DNA from: Armillaria gallica
Lineage: Eukaryota > Basidiomycota > Agaricomycetes > Agaricales > Physalacriaceae
Length of the DNA: 64,000 nucleotides
Direction of reading: 5' to 3'
NCBI GenBank assembly: GCA_037576215.1
Contig: JBANDB010000019.1
Span: forward strand, 689,501 to 753,500
The notes beneath the pieces are model-generated. The model worked only from the letters and a program-made list of their open reading frames with translations. It was not told the origin of the DNA and ran no database searches. This document shows, one piece after another, positions 9,787 through 20,308 of the stretch; positions within the stretch are counted from its first letter, which is position 1, and every line of letters begins with the position of its first letter. The position numbers and the translations under genes are program-made.

Positions 9787-11502
9787 ATGTTGCACACCAT
9801 TGAATACTGCCTCTCCATAACACCCGAGCTGTACAAGTCAGCCCCAACTCCTGAGGATATTTCAATCGAGGAGATCGAAGCTTGGGCCGCCATGGAAGAG
9901 AATTATGCGGAGGCCATGGCCAAGCATGCTGCCTGGAAGGAGGCCAAGGTGGCAGCAGAGCAGGAAGAAAAATTGAGGTTGGCTTGAGAGGCACGGGCTG
10001 CGAAGGTTGAGGCTTTGAGGCAGAAAGCTGAGGTGAAAAGGAAGGCGGAGGAGCAAAGACAGGAGGAGGAACGGCTTCGTTTGTTGAAGGAAAAACAGGA
10101 GGCCGAGGAAAAACAGAGGTTGGCAGAATTGAAGGAAAAGGAGCTTGAGGAGGCCATGGAGAAGAAGAGAAAGGATGACTTAAAAAAGGAGAAGAAAAAA
10201 GCTGCAAAGAAGTTGAGGGAAGAGCGAAAGGTGGAGAAGATTGTGGCATCCAGTAAAGGGAAAGGTGCTGAGGAGGCTGCGGAAGCAGCGTTGATTGAAG
10301 AAGAGAAGGGTTCAGATGTGGATACCAAGGAGGAGGTGTCGGAGTCATCTAAGAAGGAGGCTCTAAAAAAATTGAAGGATATCCGGGATGGAAAACGGAA
10401 GGCGATGGCACCCACGGAATCTACTGTGGGGAAGAACAAGAAGAGGAAACAGGATACTAAGTCCGCTAGTGTGGTGGAGGAGAGCAACAGAGAGGGTAAG
10501 CAAGGCCCCAGCAAGAGGGTGAGAGTGGAGGTTTCGGGACCTGCAGAAGGTGAAGAAGAGTTGCTTGGTAATAGTAAGTGTATTTCTCCAGCAGGTTCCA
10601 TAATGTACTGATTCCATTTCAGAGAGGTGCATGTGCTGCCATCAAGATTTGGCTCATTGCTTTGCATGCCCAGCCTCTGAAAAATCCAACTGCGGATGTA
10701 CTTGTTCACATTGCAAGACCAAGAAGGCCGCTTGTTCCTTTAACAAGGAAATTTGTCCGCGCTCGCTGTTGGCTCCAAGGAAGTTTCAGATTTGCTTGAA
10801 AAACTGGCGAGCATGGTTGAGACTCTGGCAAACAAGGTGGACATCTTGACTGGACAAGTCATCGACCTCCAGAGCTGCATGGATGATTTGGTTGATGACT
10901 TCCAGTCAGAGGACATCGATTCTCCAGAGGAGCTTATTTCCGACATAGAAGAATGGCAAGCATTGTGCGTGGAGTTGAAGGAATTGGAGGGGGTGAATTC
11001 CAAGGCACTCCGGTGGGTGATGCAATGGCAGTTGGATGAGGATATGGCACAGCTGAGGGCGAAGGGGCCGATGGAGCCCAAAAAGATGAATGTGGATGAT
11101 CCATATGAGGTGGCCAACCGCGAGTTCTGGTATGGCCTCGGAGGTCCAGAGAAAATGGCGGAGATGAAGCTGAAACGGGACTTGTTCCAGGCCACAAGGA
11201 ACAAGTTCTACAAGTTGGAACGCCGCCGGTCCGAATGGCAGTTCTGGAAGGACTACCTTTGGAAGCACAACTGCAACAATTTCATGGTGGAGGACTCGGA
11301 TCTGGAGGAGAAGGTTCTGGATGGCAAGCTTCAGAAGTCGTGGAAGCCGTATGGGAAGGACTTGGGTATCCTGGCATTGGATGGCCTCTTTGTATTGGAT
11401 AGCTTCTTGGACAAGTTCTTTTATATGTATTTTTGTATGTTTTGTATTTGGCTTTTGAATGCATCTGGGGCCCATGGGGCCCCAATTCTTGTTGACTTGT
11501 AA
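9787..11502 (+). pseudogene. Extra antisense gene inside element 2: coiled-coil protein with Cys-rich cluster
   Basis: Transcribed opposite to gag-pol and lying between the end of pol (11688) and the 3' LTR. Exon 1 (9787-10573) encodes an acidic start, then a long Lys/Glu/Arg-rich coiled coil and a basic segment (KNKKRKQ) like a nuclear signal. A 49-bp intron (10574-10622, GTAAGT...TTTCAG) follows. Exon 2 opens with CMCCHQDLAHCFACP and CGCTCSHCKTKKAAC, a Cys/His cluster that could bind zinc, then a helical region to a TAA overlapping an AATAAA signal. There is one TGA at 9985, probably from CGA, and a frame change near 10741. Gene and function are not recognised. It may be a captured host gene or a genuine extra element gene. 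Confidence 0.7.
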
Positions 11503-11687
11503 TAAAGTGGGATGAGAAGGATATTTGCAATAGAAAGCAGGAAATGAATATCAAATACAGTGTGCAGATTCTGCTGGAGGCCGGTCCCATTTAGGAAATA
11601 AATTTGCAATAGTTTTTGTGGATTCTATTTGAAAATAAGAGAGGTCAGAGCCGGTGGAGGCCGATAATGTTACAGGTGAGAGAGAGG

Positions 11688-14600
11688 TTAAATAGTGGAT
11701 TTTTGGATGGTGACCTTGGATAACAGTCCTGGTTTGTCTGGATAGTGATGGTGGAAATCCTCAATGAAATCATCCACAGAGAACTTGGTGGCCAGTAACC
11801 AAGCAAATTCCTTGTCTGTTTCTTCGTAGCCTAACCATTGAATCCTGTAGAAAAGGGGACACCAGAACCGGTGGTCAAGCTTGGAGTCTAGGATCTGAAC
11901 TATTTTGTACTGCTCTTCACCATTGACTTCCACCGGAGGTGGCAGAGGTTGAGTGCAATTGGGAATAGTGTTTTCTTCTACCGGTTCAAGTTGTGATACA
12001 TGGAAGACAGGGTGAATGGCACGGAGGTCTGACAGGAGTTTGAGCATGAAGGAATGGGAGCCTGGTTGAGCTATGATTTTGAATGGGCCAAGGAATTTCT
12101 CTGTGAATTTCATGGTAGGACGAGTAGTCTTGATATGCTTGGAGCTAAGGAAGACCCTGTCACCTACTTTGAAAGGGGGAGCCGGATTCTGGTGCTTGTC
12201 TGCTTGGATCTTGTAGTGAGACTGTGCCTGAGTGATTTCGTCATGTAGGAATTGGTGTAGTTCATCTAGGTTGACTATGAAGTCATGGGCCCGAGCGGAG
12301 GCAATATCACGTTCAGGATGGACAGTGATATTAGGATGATAACCCTTGTTGGCAAAGAATGGTGAGATTCTGGTGGAGGCATTCAGGGCATTGTTGTATG
12401 CAAATTCGGCGATGGGTAGTAGTAAATCCCAGTTGTCCTGTTGATAAGAACAATAGATGCAGATGTACTGTTCCAAGGTTTGATTTGCATGTTCCATTTG
12501 TCCATCAGCCTTTGGGTGATAACCAGCAGTGAAGTGAAGTTCCATGTCAAGGGTGCATGTGAATTGGGAGACAAACTCGGAGCCGCAGTCAGAGGTGATG
12601 TGGTTAGGAACACCATGCTTGGAGAAAACATGAATGACAAATAACTGGGCGAGTTCTTTGGAATTAATGGTGTCGTGTGTAGGGATAAAGATGGATTGCT
12701 TGCTTGTGTGGTTGATTACAACAAGGATAGAGGATAGTGGTGAATCCGTTGGAGTCCAGTAACTGCTCAATGAAATCCATTGAAATGGAATCCCACAGAC
12801 ATTCCGGAACCAGCAAAGGTTTCAGCAAACTATAAGGACAATGTCTAGGTGTCTTGTTGCAACCGCAAATCATGCAAGATTTGACATAGTGGCAAACATA
12901 TTCATGCATCTGTGGCCAGGTATAGCTCTGTTGGACTAATTCCAAGGTCCAATTTTGGCCAAAATGACCTGCCAAGATGTGATCATGATTATTCTGTAGG
13001 ACACAGAGACAGAGATCCTCGGAGTCCAGGACATAGATGTGATTATCAAGACAGAGGATGTCTGATTCATCTCTGGACCATGGAGAGGGGGAAGTGGAAG
13101 TAGAGGTTTTGGCCTGATGGAAACCGTCAGAGGCCACGGAGTTGGATGATTGTGCTTGCTTGATATCTAAATGGAGCTTGTCAATATCCATTATAGCACT
13201 AGCACAGAGGGTAGGACCTTCAAGGAAAGTGGCGTAGAGAGACATGGAGAGCTGTTCTTGAGTGAATACAGGACGGAAATTGTGAGGATTGACTGCTGCG
13301 TATTGACTATCCCCCTCTTTTGGATAGACGTCCTATCGTCTAGTGAGTGCGTCCGGTTTTCCTCCAAGTTTCCCCAGTCAGAAGCGGATTACTAGATTGA
13401 ATTGGGATAGGTATTTGGACCACTGGACTTGCCGTCAGGTAAGGATCTTGGTAGTGGAAAAGTATTCAAGGTTCTTGTGGTCTGTAACAACGTCAATGGG
13501 GTCTGCGGAGCCTTCAAAGTAGTGATGCCATTATTTAAAGGCTTCAAAGATAGCTAGAAGCTCTTTATCATGGGTGTTGTAGTTGAGCTCAGCATTGTGT
13601 AGGCTCCAGGATAGGAAAGTGATGGGGTGAATTTCGCCGTCTTCAAGGTAGATGGAGAGGATAGTGGCAATAGTGTAGTTGGAGGCGTCGGTTTCCACAA
13701 CCAATTGATGGTCAGGGACCCAATGGGTGAGGATAGGAGTGTGAGTGAAAGCTTGCTTTAGTTCATTGAAAGCAGCCATACACTTGTCGTTGAATTTCCA
13801 TGGAGTTCCCTTGCATGTGAGGCGGGTTAGTGGAATAACAATGTCACTGTACTTGTGGATGAAATGATGGTAGAAATTGGCGAAGCCAAGGAAGGATTGA
13901 ATATCCTTAACCTTCCGCAGAACTGGCCAATCTAAAATGGCCTTGACCTTGTCTTTGGACATGTGGAGGCCCTCCGGTGAGAGAATGTAGCATAGATATT
14001 CCATGGAGTCCCAGTGAAACTCGCATTTGGATCCTTTGCAGTAGAGCCTGTTTGCTCTTAATCTGCGCAGGACTTCGCATACATGTTCCTGGTGCTCCGC
14101 AGGGTTGTTGGAATATATGACGATGTCGTCAAGGTATATGACTACGGAAACGTCTAGCATGTCAGCAAAAATGTTGTTCATGAAGCGTTGGAATGCTGCA
14201 GGAGCATTGGTGAGCCCAAAAGGCATCACATGCCATTCAAAGGAGCTGTAACAGGTCCAGAAGGCTGTTTTCCATTCATCACCTTCAACTATGTGTACGA
14301 GATGATGAGCATGTCGGAGATCAAGTTTGGTATAGATGCAAGCAGAGCACGTGGAGTCGAGGAGGTCAGAAATGAGTGGAAGGGGATAACAGTCTTTCTT
14401 GGATATCTTGTTTAAGCCATGGAAATTGACACAAAGACAGAGTTCTCCAGTCTTTTTCTTGACAAAAAGCACTGGAGTTCCATGTGGAGAACGTGAGGGT
14501 GTGATGAATCCACTACGGAGATTATCGTCAATAAACTCATGTAAAGCTTTGAGCTCGGACTCTGAGAGGGAGTAAATTGGCCTGAGCGGGGGAGATGTTC

Positions 14601-15546
14601 CTTCCTCAATATTGATCTTGAGGTTGTACGGTCTGTGCTCGGGGAGTTTCTCGGAGAGTGAGTCACTGAACACATCAGCAAAGTCATGATATTCTGCTGG
14701 TACATCTGTCATATCCGGCGGGGCCGCAGAACTGGCCATTCCACCGATGCTAGGTGCAGAAGGTTGGAGGGTGTATTGTTGAGCTCCATCTTCAGCACAT
14801 GCTTGAACAAAAGCGGCTGCAGAGATGATAGATATCTTGGGTGTCACCATTGCAGAAAAGGAAGGAATGGTAGGGTAGGAGTAGATGGGTTCGTATGGTG
14901 GCAGAGTCCATCGGAATCTCGGAGTTGGCTTGGAAGTCGGGGTTGGAATAGGATTAAGAGTTGGACGAGGAATGTCCGTGCAGTTGGATGCAGTTGCATT
15001 GGATGCTGCGGAAGCGCTTGCTGGGGAAGAAACACCTGGTAATGGTGAATGGAAAGTGATACTGTGCTTTTCCCAGTCAATCAACGGATTGCAGCAGGAA
15101 AGCCAGTTGTATCCCAGAACAATGTTACAGGATGAATCTAGATGAGTGACATAGAAGTCAATAGAGATGATGTCTCCAGAAGGGAAATGGACTGGAAGGG
15201 TAATGGATTGAGAAATGTGAGATCCAGCGGAGCCATCAAGGAGCTGAAGTTGAACAGGAGGGATAGGTTTGGTAGGAAGGTTGTGATTCTCAACGTATTT
15301 GGAGTCAATGAAACAGTGGCTAGAACCGGAGTCAACCAAGGCCAGAAAACAAAGGATCATAATGATTGGAGAGTCTTCAGACTCCGTACCGGAGCCAACT
15401 TCAGAAAAGAGTGATATGGTTAGTGAATGGTTGGAAAGAGCGGTGGTGTTGAGGGTGACAACCTCCCATGTGCGATTACAGTCAACGCAACCCTGATCTC
15501 GCACTGAGGATACAGGGCTGCCCTCTAGTTTTCCAGCTCTGACGGA
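11688..15546 (-). pseudogene. pol: Pol polyprotein of element 2, broken
   Basis: The frame is -1 relative to gag and overlaps its end. Protease carries ALVDSGSSH (about 15330). RT has YLDDIVIYS (about 14125) and ends in RNase H (ETDASNYT, about 13700). Lesions are TAA at 13533-13531, TGA at 13380, TAG at 13335 where Trp is expected, and a 4-nt insertion near 12730 that changes frame. Integrase follows with an H2C2 finger (13000-12870) and a DDE core, including SD-x-GSEF with Arg replaced by Cys. A chromodomain-like end (about 11880-11720) carries YRIQWLGYEETDKEFAW. Tail-to-tail spacing to the antisense gene is 185 bp. Confidence 0.9.
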
Positions 15547-17185
15547 GCTGGATCCTCAGAGGCAGGAACGGGTTCTTCAACTTCTGTGGCACAGCCTTTA
15601 GCAGAGGCCGCAGCCTTGTGTTTGTTGCAGTCCTCGGTCTTGTGCTTGCTTCCACAGAACATATAGAGATTGTTCTTCTGGCGACGGTCCTTCTCTTCTT
15701 GAGTGAGGTGTCTGTCCTTGCCTAGCTTGTCAGCATAGGGCTTAGGGTTGGAAGCAGATCCTGAGGAATTGGAATCAGAAGACTTCGGAGCCGAGCTGGA
15801 AGTCGAAGAACTGGAGTTGGAATAGGAACCCTTGGATTTAGGGTTGTTGGAATATGAGCCAGAGGACTTGTTTTCCCAGTTTTCATGGGATATCTTGGTC
15901 CTCCAAGTCCAATAGTGAGCATCGAGTTCTTGGGCTAGGAAACGCATGTCGTGGAGATTGTTAGGCTTCCCATGGTGAGCCATATCATCCTTAATGCATG
16001 TACAAAGTCCGCGGTAGAAAGCATGGCAGAGGGAATTGTCGCCGTAACCAACTTGGAATGCATATTGGTTGAACTGAACCATATACTTCATGATTCGGTC
16101 TCCATCGTGCATATGGAGATGTTCCAGGGCATCCTCAGCATCTCTGATGACATCAAAGGGGCCAAAATTTGTTTGGAGTTCATCAAGGAAGGTGATGTAA
16201 GAGTATTGCCATGCTGGTGGATTCTGCGGATTGGGACAGAGGATGTCTGGTTCAAACCAGTCAAGAGTGGTGCCAGAAAGGAAGGAGATGGTGTAGTTGA
16301 CTTTACTGGCATCTGCTGCAAAAGCAGTGGGTCTGTTATTAAAGTTCAACTGGAGCGAGACAATGAAAGCCTTAAGCTTCCGTGGGTCGGAGCCATCAAA
16401 TGTATCAGGTTCTTTGACCTTGGTACAGATGTTGTTGGGTCGAGGATTGTTTAGCAAAGTGGAAACCCCACACAATGGGTTCATGAATTCTCGTAAGAAT
16501 TCTTGCTTGTTGGGGATATTGTTGTCGGGTCCACCCAGTCCTCCTGGTCCATTGGGACCTCCAGGCCCTCCGGGGCCTCTGGGACCACCAGGACCACCTG
16601 GTCCTCCTGGTCCATTGGGGCTTCCGGGGCCTCCGGGTCTGTTGGGGCTACCTGGGGAGTCGGATCCATCATCACCCTGGTTGTGTCGATTCGGAGGATG
16701 AGTGGGGATATCGGTTTCACCTCTGGAATCATCAGATCCCGTGGAGTCTGTTTGTTCCCCATTGGAGGTGGGTTGAGGTGCTGGGGTGTGTGGATCCAGA
16801 TTTTCTCAGTATCCATCGAATATGCCTGTCCTTTGGTGATGTAGAAGGTTGTTGGGTGGCGGAGTACCAAAAGGGTTAGGAGAACCATAGTTGTTGGATT
16901 GATGAGCAGTGAAACTGGAGTGGCTGTAGGTTTCCCTACGGGATGGTTGTCCTCCAACAGAAGCCAATCTGAAAAGCTCTGGATTTTCCTTGGATGCTGA
17001 TGCTACTATGTCTTCTATGGAAAAGATTGATGTTTTTTGTTTCGGGCCCTCGCCTGTCTCTGGAGGGTAAGTAGCTCCGGATTTTCCTTGGATGCTGATG
17101 CTACTATGTCTTCTATGGAAAAGATTGATGTTTTTTGTTTCGGGCCCTCGCCTGTCTCTGGAGGGTAAGTGTATGTGGTTGTCAT
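15525..17185 (-). pseudogene. gag: Gag of element 2, broken by a 98-bp tandem duplication and a TGA
   Basis: The start codon at 17185 opens a frame beginning MTTTYTYPPETG. A 98-bp direct duplication (16974-17071 and 17072-17169) changes frame and ends translation after about 54 codons. If one unit is ignored, the frame runs to 15525 with one TGA at 16808. The middle holds a Gly-Pro-rich, collagen-like run (about 16650-16530). The main gag domain (16484-15900) has [12 protein letters not shown] and a [19 protein letters not shown] segment. The C-terminal knuckle reads [12 protein letters not shown] and lacks the first Cys (Tyr instead). Confidence 0.8.
16974..17169. repeat. 98-bp direct tandem duplication in gag of element 2
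   Basis: Two head-to-tail copies that differ only by CTCTGG versus CTCCGG at the start. As 98 is not a multiple of three, the duplication destroys the gag frame. Confidence 0.9.
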
Positions 17186-17218
17186 GATTTAGAGGAAAAA
17201 ATTTGACTCAAGGGGTTG

Positions 17219-17229
17219 AGTTCGAATAT
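17219..17229 (-). other. Self-priming type primer-binding site of element 2
   Basis: Two bases inside the 5' LTR the sense strand reads ATATTCGAACT. This is the exact complement of AGTTCGAATAT at the predicted 5' end of the transcript (17481-17491). It is 11 nt long, as in the Tf1 self-primer. No tRNA-type site starting with TGG follows the LTR. Confidence 0.65.
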
Positions 17230-17231
17230 AC

Positions 17232-17756
17232 TGTTAGGGATGTGCCAAATGGATGAAGATAACTTGCATGAGCAGAGGTCTGCAGAGTGTGTGGGCTTTG
17301 GCGAAGCTATTAGCAACATCACCCTTGAGCTGAAGCCCTAAGATTGGATTGCAGAGTGGAGTCTGCAGAGAGCAAAGGTTTGGATAGAGAGTAAAGATAG
17401 TCCAACAGAGTGGAGGCCGTGAACTTGGAGAGCAATGTATTAGACTTGGAGTCAGAGAGAGATTTGGCTAAACCAAGTTGATATTCGAACTGAGTATCTA
17501 CAAGTAATTCTACAATATATATATGAGTAGATGAATCCAAGTCCGAGTCTGATGGACTCCGGAGGAGGTCTGTTCGCTACCGGATTCAGGTTCTAGAAAT
17601 AATATGTGAAATAGTAAAATGAAATGATAAATGAAATATCAAATGAAGCAGAGTAATGGTAAGCAGCCAGAAGCCACAGAGTCCGATAGTGAAGGATGGA
17701 GTTAGAATTGAAGTTGGGCTTGGTGTGAAGCAGAGGCCGGTGGCATGCATGTAACA
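17232..17756 (-). repeat. 5' LTR of element 2 with promoter
   Basis: In the sense direction a TATATATAT box (17515-17524) lies 32 nt upstream of AGTTCGAATAT (17481-17491), the likely transcript start. Compared with the other copy, most differences are transitions at CpG. In several places one copy has TG where the other has CA, implying an original CG decayed on different strands. Confidence 0.93.
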
Positions 17757-17761
17757 GCTTC

Positions 17762-18116
17762 ACACCTAACTTTCCAATTTCTCGCAACGTATGTGCGCCT
17801 TACTCTCGACTTCATCAGTCATAGCACATTGGAAGCAATGGGATGTTTCGAGGATATCGACCTGACGACTTCCCCCATCCATGGCAGTCCAGCTTTGCAT
17901 TGGGATTGTTACAATATTTTCGACTTGGCACTCAACTTGTGGAGCATCTGTTTAGGTGCAATTTGGGTGCAAAATATGCCATGGGGAAGATTAAATGACA
18001 TGTGCATTGACAGTCAGATCACCCATGTGGATGCAATGGCACTGTTGAGGGCGGGTTCCACACTGATAAACCTAAAAACTCCTGCAGGCAGAAAATACAA
18101 GACCTGTAATGGCTAG
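17762..18116 (+). pseudogene. F-box/LRR-type gene, middle part after element 2
   Basis: With one copy of the GCTTC duplication and the element removed, codon TCA is rebuilt and the frame from 9101 runs on. It continues through LRR-like text (LRR-type ITHVDAMALLRAGSTLINLKT, about 18020-18083) to a stop at 18114. The likely C-terminal part lies at 19345-20055, separated by 1.2 kb without coding signal. Confidence 0.7.
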
Positions 18117-19344
18117 TGCAGTCAAACACAGAATCTGAAGGCAGGTTCTAGTGAGTCTAGTCTTGCACCTCTGTGCAATGACTGTAGCTTCTGGTGATGT
18201 AGTGAAGTATTGCTATGCTTTGTTATGATTCTCTGAAGGCTGTTCAGAGACTCAAAGTATGTACATGAACTTTCCTAGAAGGGAAAAGATGCATAAACAT
18301 GGATGTATGCTGAGCGGGGGCGACCTAGATGCGGCGTGAACTATATGGTGTTGGAATCCTGGCTACAGTTCTGGTAGAATCTATTTTCCTATGCTCGCAT
18401 GATTTCTTTAGAGAAATGCAGAGATGGAGCTGGCTTATCTAGAGAAACTTGAATTAGTATTGTTCCTAACTTATAGGAACAGTATGCTGTGGGTGTTAGA
18501 GACTAAAAGTTCGGAATCCTAGCTACGGATTACCCTTTTGAAGTCTTCAGGTATGCGAATTTATGATAGGAGGATGACAAACAAGGTAGTCTTTATATGA
18601 TACCCTTGCTTGTGTTTTGGACGAGAGGATGTGAATCAAGTTATTTAACACTTGGTAGCTAGTGAGTTTAGAGAAACTTCGCAAAGTGTTATATCTCTTA
18701 AGAGCATAGAGATATTAACTTTAATTCATGTGTATTGGGTGGTATGTGTGGTGTATGTATCCTCTATGGAGAATTGTCCTTTTTCTATCTACAGGCCATT
18801 ATCTTTTATACTACAGAACTGTACTTGCTAAGTAAGCGAACTTTTACCTTGGCTTGATAACCGCAGCACACAATTAGTGAGCGTAGCAAACTATTTGTAA
18901 CTGTAGTCCACTATACTGTGTGCTACTCTACTGTGCATACTTATTAAAAGTTCGCATAGCCTAATAAAGCTACAGAAGGTTTACTAATTTACTTACTACT
19001 TACTCAGCCACAGTTAATGGCTCACTAATCTCTACTATATTTCTAAGCTGTAAAGGCATATCCATATGGCCTCTTGAGAATCCGTAGCTATGCATAGCCT
19101 ATGTGTAGTTAAACTGCATGACCGTATAGCTCTGTCCATGTGCAAAGGCCTAGAATAATGATGTGTGTCTAATTTACTGTGGAAGGATTGGCAATCAATG
19201 TGCCTGGAGGCACAATGACTCATGGATATCGAAGTGAAAGTTTGCATAGAGTGGGAAATTCAATATAATTTGACCTGTGCTGGACTTGCAATGTTAGGTT
19301 TACTGAAAGTCTGTGCAAGGGAGATATGCAATAAATTGTAGGTT
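18117..19344. other. 1.2 kb without coding signal inside the F-box pseudogene
   Basis: No frame longer than 70 codons looks like protein. Its position between two halves of an F-box/LRR-type gene suggests an inserted or strongly decayed segment, but no terminal repeats or target duplications were found. Confidence 0.4.
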
Positions 19345-20055
19345 CTTTCCACAATTTCAGAGCACACAGAGCCAGGAGGCTCATCAGCGCTTCGTGAGCT
19401 CACCATGCTAAATGAGTTCACACTGCCACAAATAGGACCACATACAGTTGTCCACCATTCCTTGCAGATCCTGCGCATTTGCGATCCCACACTGTTGCAT
19501 TTCTTGGAAGCACCCTCGTTGATCATGCTTGAATTCATTGATTGCATTTTTGGAGATCCAAACAATGACAAATTTGAGATCATCACTAGGTTCCTCCCCC
19601 ACTCTCCCAATCTCCAGAGTATGGCAATCACAGTCTATTGGATGGATGTGGATTGTATCTGTACCAGCTTGTCAGCCTTATTGCCTCAATTACATGAATT
19701 GGAGATCACAGTCCATGCGGATTTTGATGATGAGGATGGAAACTCTCTTTTCGATAACTTGACAGACTATACACTTCCGAGACTGGAGTGCCTCACAATA
19801 TATGGGGAGGTGATTTTTTGTGCAGAGTCGTTATTGTATATGCTCGTCAAGCGAACGGAGTCCAGGTGGGGGCTACATCACATAGAACTCCATTGCGCCC
19901 AATTCATCGTATCAGAGGATGAGTGCCAGAGACTCAGAGCTATGAAGGTGCATGGACTTGGCCTCGAAATATTTGACAAGTTAATTCTGTTACTATTTCT
20001 GTGGCACAGCTCACTTCATTGTTCTGTAGAGGGAGAGGATGTGGTGATGTCTTGA
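19345..20055 (+). pseudogene. F-box/LRR-type gene, C-terminal part
   Basis: An open frame with LRR-like leucine spacing: ALRELTMLNEFTLPQIG, PNLQSMAITV, LPQLHELEITV and FDNLTDYTLPRLECLTI. In agaricomycete F-box proteins such text follows the segment seen at 17762-18083, so this is probably the same original gene. No start codon context is convincing at 19405. The end, a leucine-rich tail and TGA at 20053, looks worn. Confidence 0.55.
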
Positions 20056-20308
20056 GCCAATATATATATGCCTACTTGATAGAGTCATGTACATGCAATA
20101 TATTACACCTCATCTTCACCACCTGCCTTCCAGAGGGGCTGGTTCATGTGCCTTCCCTCCCCTTGAGATCTAGTTAACTCACACTATTAACAGTTTAATA
20201 TGGATTCATATACTTGATGTTTCAATGAAATCAGTGCTTCACAATACTTAATGATACCCAGCAGTGGAGATCTGATACTCTCCTTTACATCATTCATCAG
20301 TTCATATT

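Larger units (their letters stand above)
9102..17756 (-). mobile_element. Element 2: complete Ty3/gypsy chromovirus, 8655 bp, inserted in an F-box gene
   Basis: Two 525-bp LTRs (9102-9626 and 17232-17756) flank gag, pol with a C-terminal chromodomain-like segment, and an extra plus-strand gene between pol and the 3' LTR. The insertion is bordered by GCTTC at 9097-9101 and 17757-17761, a 5-bp target duplication typical of Ty3/gypsy integrase. The LTRs differ at about 23 of 525 sites, nearly all CG versus TG or CA. Gag, pol and the extra gene all carry disabling changes. Confidence 0.95.

Noticed and set aside
16550..16650. Collagen-like protein on the plus strand (Gly-Pro-Pro runs)
   Set aside because: It is the antisense of the Gly/Pro-rich segment of element 2 gag. 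No start, stop or context supports a plus-strand gene.
18067..19305. Inverted TAAACCTAA pair as ends of an insertion in the F-box gene
   Set aside because: Only nine bases match and similarity does not extend. No target duplication flanks them.
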